Assembly (NCBI GenBank): GCA_036557185.1
Contig: DATBHZ010000101.1
Coordinates: forward strand, 1-26,227
Origin: DATBHZ01 sp036557185
GTDB lineage: Bacteria; Actinomycetota; Acidimicrobiia; IMCC26256; JAENVU01
Reading direction: 5' to 3'
Length of the DNA: 26,227 bases
A program made the position numbers and the translations under genes. Positions 23,470-26,227 of the stretch are shown in pieces (the first letter of the stretch is position 1; each line of letters opens with the position of its first letter). The notes under the pieces are model-generated. The model did no database searches and was not told the origin of the DNA. It saw only the letters and a list, made by a program, of their open reading frames with translations.

Positions 23470-23661
23470 ATGCCTCAAGGTCGAGGCCCCCGCGTGCCGA
23501 ACACACAGAGGTACGTAACGACGGCACCGGAGCTGGGCCCATGGGAGCTTCGCATTCCCCGCGACGAATCCCTGTCGACTCGCGCCGTGCCGGCGTCACG
23601 AGCGATGCACGAGGTCGACGAACGTTCGGAGGTTCCGGTACGTAAGGTGCGGATGCCCTGA
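23470..23661 (+). CDS. Doubtful small open reading frame
   Basis: A 63-codon frame from ATG 23470, preceded by aggcgaaaaa, which is only weakly like a ribosome-binding site. The product would be basic, soluble, and without a recognised motif. Third codon positions are clearly less G+C-rich than in neighbouring genes, and the 3' end is formed by the left arm of the 22-nt inverted repeat. A hairpin (GCCTC 23472-23476 with GAGGC 23483-23487) sits on the start codon. A transcribed non-coding RNA is as likely as a protein. Confidence 0.2.
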   Translation: MPQGRGPRVPNTQRYVTTAPELGPWELRIPRDESLSTRAVPASRAMHEVDERSEVPVRKVRMP

Positions 23662-23760
23662 GCGCGACGGAGATTCATGCCTCCGGAGTGCTCATGGAAT
23701 CAGCCTCCCAGCCCGCCCCAAGCGCGTCCGCGCCGCTGCCGGAACCTCCGAACGTTCGTC
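23617..23760. repeat. 22-nt perfect inverted repeat enclosing nested hairpins
   Basis: Arms 23617-23638 and 23739-23760 are exact reverse complements over 22 nt. Each begins or ends with the self-complementary CGAACGTTCG. The 100-nt interior contains a second stem (GATTCATG 23672-23679 with CATGGAATC 23693-23701, one bulge) capped by the palindrome CTCCGGAG, and a GCGC-N4-GCGC hairpin near 23723-23734. No flanking target duplication or transposase is seen. It may be a structured RNA or a small non-autonomous element. Confidence 0.75.
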
Positions 23761-23764
23761 ACTG

Positions 23765-23822
23765 ATTGCTCCGCTCGTTGCGGACCGGGATACCCGGTCC
23801 GCTGACCACTCGCTCCGCATAC
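23765..23822 (-). repeat. Dispersed palindromic repeat, copy B
   Basis: Opposite in orientation to copy A at 7291. The central stem is 10 bp (23780-23789 with 23793-23802, loop ATA). Two base pairs differ from copies A and C, both with pairing retained. The flanking arms (ctccgctcgtt and gaccactcgctccgcat) match copy A almost exactly. It begins four bases after the 22-nt inverted repeat and is followed directly by copy C. Confidence 0.85.
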
Positions 23823-23823
23823 T

Positions 23824-23884
23824 CGATCGCTGCGCTCGTGGCGGGGCGGGGTACCCGCCCCGCTGATCACTCGCTCCGCATAAC
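23824..23884 (-). repeat. Dispersed palindromic repeat, copy C
   Basis: Tandem to copy B with a centre-to-centre period of about 61 bp. The central stem is 10 bp (23841-23850 with 23854-23863, loop GTA), with the same stem sequence as copy A. Arms are slightly diverged (gcgctcgtg, gatcactcgctccgcata). It ends about 35 bp before the stop of the microprotein gene, so it could also act as an end-of-operon hairpin for minus-strand transcripts. Confidence 0.85.
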
Positions 23885-23918
23885 CGCTCGCTTCCAGACG
23901 ATCGGTGCGGTCTCCCCG

Positions 23919-24011
23919 TCAGAAGCTGACGTGGAAGACGAGCTGGAGGGTCGAGGCGAGCAGGATCAGCACGAGCAGGATGATGATCGCGATCGTCGTG
24001 CCGGGCCTCAC
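23919..24011 (-). CDS. 30-residue membrane microprotein, translationally coupled
   Basis: A short frame starting at GTG 24011 that overlaps the stop of the upstream gene as GTGA. The predicted peptide is a short polar start (RPGTT), one strongly hydrophobic helix of about 20 residues rich in Ile and Leu (IAIIILLVLILLAS), and a short tail ending in HVSF. Codons are G+C-rich at third positions like real genes here, and the four-base overlap matches the coupling style of the window. It was not recognised as a known family. It may be a membrane microprotein or a fortuitous frame; the coupling makes a gene more likely. Confidence 0.6.
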   Translation of the reverse strand: MRPGTTIAIIILLVLILLASTLQLVFHVSF

Positions 24012-24859
24012 GGCGTGCTCCCCAGCTCGATCGGCTCGCCACCCGCGCCCGCGGTCACCAGGCTGACCGCCGATCCTGCGTGGAGCTCGCAATCGGCCGC
24101 GGCGGAGCTGCGGTCCAGCGCCAGCGAGAGCAGCCCGTACGAGTCGACGACCAGCACCAGCTCCGACGGCTTCGCGTCGCCGTAGGCATGCACCCATCGA
24201 GCGCGGCGCCCTGTCGTGCCGAGTCGTACCTCCACTGCGTCGCCCTCGTGGGCACCCAGCTCCGCAAGGTCCTCGGGGCCGATGTTGAGCTGGCAGTTGC
24301 CGAACCGGTCCACCCAGAACACCTCACCGGTCAGCGCGCCATCACGCAGCTCGGGCAAGGGCACGAGGCCGGGGTACAAGGTGGCCGGATCGACGCGCTC
24401 GCCCAACGCGTCGAGCGACACGCCGTTGGCGAGGTACGCGGCCACCGGTGACAGCACATCGCGCCCGGCGAATGTCGCGCCCGGCGCTTGCAGGTGGTAC
24501 TCGTCGTTCGTAAGTGACACGACCCGTTGCGCGCCACCGAGCATGGCGACCGCGGGCGCAAGGAGCCCATTGTCCGGTCCGAGCAGCACACTGTCGCCGG
24601 TGTCGACGGCAACGAGGCGGCGCTTCGTTCCCACACCGGGATCGACGACGGCGAGCACGATGCCGTCCGGCAGGTACTGGATTGCCCGCACCAGCGCCAG
24701 CGCTCCGGCGCGAATGTCGTGTGCGGGGACGTCGTGCGTGATGTCGATGACACGGAGTTGCGGCGCGAGCCCGACCATGACCGCCTTGCACACACCGGCG
24801 AACTCGTCGCTGGTGCCGTAGTCGGAGAGGAAGGAGACGACCTCGGGGCTGCTCGCCAC
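24008..24859 (-). CDS. SAM hydroxide adenosyltransferase (DUF62 / fluorinase-chlorinase family)
   Basis: A 283-aa protein of the family that splits S-adenosylmethionine with water (hydroxide) into adenosine and methionine, related to fluorinase and SalL chlorinase. Motifs seen: FLSDYGTSDEFAG (10-22), the ITHDVPAHDI block, VVDPGVGT, GPDNGLL, the AGRDVLSPVAAYLANG segment, and DRFGNCQLN in the second domain. The Asp-Arg-His type water-activating residues appear retained, and no halogenase-specific loop was recognised, so hydrolysis rather than halogenation is expected. GTG 24859 has a weak ribosome-binding site. It overlaps the microprotein gene by four bases and follows the BldC-like gene by 59 bp. 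Physiological role unclear. Confidence 0.9.
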   Translation of the reverse strand: MASSPEVVSFLSDYGTSDEFAGVCKAVMVGLAPQLRVIDITHDVPAHDIRAGALALVRAIQYLPDGIVLAVVDPGVGTKRRLVAVDTGDSVLLGPDNGLLAPAVAMLGGAQRVVSLTNDEYHLQAPGATFAGRDVLSPVAAYLANGVSLDALGERVDPATLYPGLVPLPELRDGALTGEVFWVDRFGNCQLNIGPEDLAELGAHEGDAVEVRLGTTGRRARWVHAYGDAKPSELVLVVDSYGLLSLALDRSSAAADCELHAGSAVSLVTAGAGGEPIELGSTP

Positions 24860-24918
24860 GTGCGGAAGCTAACCGGCCACTCGGCGTGACACGGACTGCG
24901 AGCCTGCCTCCCGAGGCA

Positions 24919-25107
24919 TCAGGCGGTGTAGCGGTCGCCGAGATACGCGTCGACGTCGATGTCGCGCACTCGGAAGGACCGCCCGACCCGCACGGCCGGG
25001 AGCTCGCCTGCCTTGATCAGCCGATACACGGTCATCGTGGAGACGCGCATGAGCTCCGCGACCTCCTGGACCGTCAGGAACCGGCTGTTCGAGAACGCTT
25101 GGGACAC
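24919..25107 (-). CDS. BldC-like / excisionase-family small DNA-binding protein
   Basis: A 62-aa MerR-type winged helix-turn-helix protein. The sequence FLTVQEVAELMRVSTMTVYR (about residues 8-27) is the helix-turn-helix. LIKAGELPAVRVGRSFRVRD follows as the wing, and the C-terminal helix has VDAYLGD. Size and wording match the actinobacterial BldC group, which regulates development in Streptomyces and occurs near proC in mycobacteria. The frame opens at 25152, but GTG 25107 gives the family's usual N-terminus and has a ggagaagg sequence about ten bases upstream. It lacks integrase or phage neighbours, so a chromosomal regulator is more likely than an excisionase. Confidence 0.9.
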   Translation of the reverse strand: MSQAFSNSRFLTVQEVAELMRVSTMTVYRLIKAGELPAVRVGRSFRVRDIDVDAYLGDRYTA

Positions 25108-25190
25108 CGAGGCACACCCTTCTCCGCCGGAGGAGGAGCGTACGACGCGCAAAGAACGGTGTCGAATGGGGCACGTGTTGCTCAGGTGGC

Positions 25191-26075
25191 TCAGGTGGGA
25201 GAAGTTGGAAAGTCACCTGGGTCGTCGAGCGCCGCGGGCTCGACCGTGTCGCTCTCCTCGCCGCCGTGTGCACGCCAGGCCCGTGCAAGCGCCTCGTAGT
25301 CGGCCGGCGCGCGCCGCTCGTTGATCGGCACGACGGTCACGGGCAGGCCTCGCGTCGCGGCCACTCCGAGCACGAGCGCGTCGACGTCGGCGAGCGCGAC
25401 GACCTCGATGCCCGCCTGCGCCGCCCCCGCCGCGAAGCCGCGATCGGCAACGACGAGGTCCGGGAGCAACACCTCCTGCTCGAGCGCTTCGAACGCTCCG
25501 ACGGCTGGATCGGAGACGATCCCTTCACCGTCGCTCACCACCGCAACGTCGCCGAGCCACCAGAGGCGCGCCCGTCGGTACCCGGCCAACGGGACGGGCT
25601 CGGACTGCTCGGCGGTGAGCACGCGCGCGCCGGCGTCGAGCGCGGTCGCCGCCGCGAGCTCGTAGAAGGGCAGCAGCGCGGGCCTCGTGGTGGCGAACGC
25701 GACGCGCCCGCCACGAGCGGCGACGTCGAGCACGCGGTCGTGACCGGCGCGCAAGCCCGCCAGCGTCTTGTCGGGGTCGAGCGTGACCTCGGCGGACTTT
25801 CCGTTCCAGCCCCACACCCGCTCGACCACGGCCTTCACGTCGGACACGCCCGCGCGTTCGAGACGATCCATCCCGAGCAAGGCGATGGAATCACCCGCGA
25901 CGGCTCGGCGGATGACGGCGTTGATCTCGTTGGACCCGAGGCGGTGGTGCCTGCTCGTCACCCGCGACCGGATGAGCTGCGCCCGCACGGTGGGCGTCCT
26001 GCGGATCCCCCGCGGCTTCGGTGGCGCCTGCTTGCTCTCGAGCCGCGGGGGACGCCGCGCGGCGCTGCGACGCAT
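25191..26075 (-). CDS. Putative phosphatase-family protein (actinobacterial type)
   Basis: A 294-aa protein resembling an actinobacterial family commonly labelled phosphatase. A basic ~35-residue N-terminal extension is followed by the core: RVAFATTRPALLPFYELAA (mid-protein), a DVAVVSDGEG segment, LLPDLVVADRGFAAGAAQAG and a C-terminal VTVVPINERRAP. From memory, family members have TGHP and ADHG where this one reads TTRP and ADRG, so two presumed active-site His are absent and activity is uncertain. ATG 26075 shares one base with the proC stop (TGATG). It ends 84 bp before the BldC-like gene. The identification is by motif resemblance only. Confidence 0.6.
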   Translation of the reverse strand: MRRSAARRPPRLESKQAPPKPRGIRRTPTVRAQLIRSRVTSRHHRLGSNEINAVIRRAVAGDSIALLGMDRLERAGVSDVKAVVERVWGWNGKSAEVTLDPDKTLAGLRAGHDRVLDVAARGGRVAFATTRPALLPFYELAAATALDAGARVLTAEQSEPVPLAGYRRARLWWLGDVAVVSDGEGIVSDPAVGAFEALEQEVLLPDLVVADRGFAAGAAQAGIEVVALADVDALVLGVAATRGLPVTVVPINERRAPADYEALARAWRAHGGEESDTVEPAALDDPGDFPTSPT

Positions 26076-26227
26076 CAGCCTGACCCGAGCTCGCGGGAGC
26101 GCTCCGTCGCGCGCGTGACGGCGTCGAGCACCGCGGCGCGGACCCCATGATCCTCGAGCGCGCGCACACCCTCTGCGGTGGTGCCACCGGGTGACGTCAC
26201 CGCCGCCCGGAGCGACTCGGCGGTGCC
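26075..26227 (-). CDS. proC: Pyrroline-5-carboxylate reductase, C-terminal 50 residues (truncated by window edge)
   Basis: Only the 3' end is inside the window. The visible residues begin GTAESLRAAVTSPGGTTAEG and contain the P5C reductase signature SPGGTT followed by ALEDHGVRAA, then the terminal helix. The enzyme reduces pyrroline-5-carboxylate to proline with NAD(P)H. Its TGA overlaps the next ATG by one base, so proC and the phosphatase-like gene are probably one transcript. Confidence 0.92.
   Translation of the reverse strand, partial: GTAESLRAAVTSPGGTTAEGVRALEDHGVRAAVLDAVTRATERSRELGSG

Larger units (their letters stand above)
23386..23918. other. 533-bp structured intergenic region
   Basis: No firm gene is seen. 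From left to right it holds an A+T-rich patch with a short inverted repeat (AATTG-N5-CAATT, 23419-23433) and a run TTTTT (23449-23453), a weak 63-codon open frame, a 22-nt inverted repeat enclosing nested hairpins (23617-23760), and two tandem palindromic repeats (23765-23884). It separates the ligase gene, which diverges to the left, from the 3' end of the SAM-adenosyltransferase operon. Confidence 0.7.

Noticed and set aside
23619..23628. CGAACGTTCG (also 23750-23759) as possible LexA boxes
   Set aside because: No spacer between half-sites; both are better explained as parts of the 22-nt inverted repeat.
23386..23760. Possible tmRNA, RNase P RNA or SRP RNA in the intergenic region
   Set aside because: The conserved core sequences and 3' ends of these RNAs were looked for and not seen.
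23765..23884. Tandem repeats considered as a CRISPR array or integron attC sites
   Set aside because: Only two tandem units, strongly palindromic, no unique spacers, no cas or integrase gene, and no RYYYAAC/GTTRRRY ends.
25180..25198. Direct repeat gctcaggtg gctcaggtg between the phosphatase-like and BldC-like genes
   Set aside because: Nine-base tandem duplication, half of it in coding sequence; consistent with simple slippage.

Overview
This is a G+C-rich bacterial window whose gene families point to an actinomycetote. The evidence is a rex-siroheme-hemA-hemC-hemD-hemB-hemL run, a BldC-like regulator downstream of proC, menaquinone-type respiratory genes, and many GTG/TTG starts with 4-bp overlaps. 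A class such as Acidimicrobiia is plausible, given the b6-type split cytochrome b, but this is inference and nothing here proves it. No rRNA, tRNA, CRISPR array, IS element or phage gene was recognised.

Layout. (1) Positions 1-5898, minus strand: the first part of a complex I operon, nuoA-B-C-D-E-F-G. nuoG is cut by the window edge. All junctions overlap or nearly touch. (2) Positions 6027-7271, minus: a geranylgeranyl-reductase-family flavoprotein, probably acting on menaquinone or isoprenoid side chains. (3) Positions 7272-7501: a divergent intergenic region holding a dispersed palindromic repeat and a terminator-like hairpin. (4) Positions 7502-13961, plus: a nine-gene operon for a b6f-like menaquinol:cytochrome c oxidoreductase. 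It has a cytochrome b6-type subunit with the Cys expected for haem c_n, a subunit-IV-like protein, a Tat-type Rieske protein and a two-CxxCH membrane cytochrome c. Five extra products accompany these: a 2x[4Fe-4S] ferredoxin, a lipoprotein and three membrane proteins of unknown function. (5) Positions 13981-21197, minus: rex, precorrin-2 dehydrogenase, hemA, hemC, cobA-hemD fusion, hemB and hemL. Six of these seven genes overlap the next by 4-10 bp or lie a few bases apart. The two operons converge on a hairpin at 13960-13980. (6) Positions 21269-22018, plus: a polytopic membrane protein divergent from rex across a Rex-like operator. It overlaps, tail to tail, an acyl-CoA ligase-like gene (21907-23385, minus). 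(7) Positions 23386-23918: a non-coding stretch with a 22-nt perfect inverted repeat, nested hairpins and two tandem copies of the same palindromic repeat seen at 7291. (8) Positions 23919-26227, minus: proC (3' end), a phosphatase-family protein, a BldC-like regulator, a SAM hydroxide adenosyltransferase and a coupled 30-residue membrane microprotein.

How it fits together: complex I reduces the menaquinone pool, the b6f-like complex oxidises it, the hem operon supplies haem to that complex and probably to oxidases elsewhere, and Rex (an NADH/NAD+ sensor) sits at the head of the haem operon behind its own operator. The least explained parts are the ferredoxin and membrane accessory genes in the b6f-like operon, and the structured repeat region at 23.4-23.9 kb.
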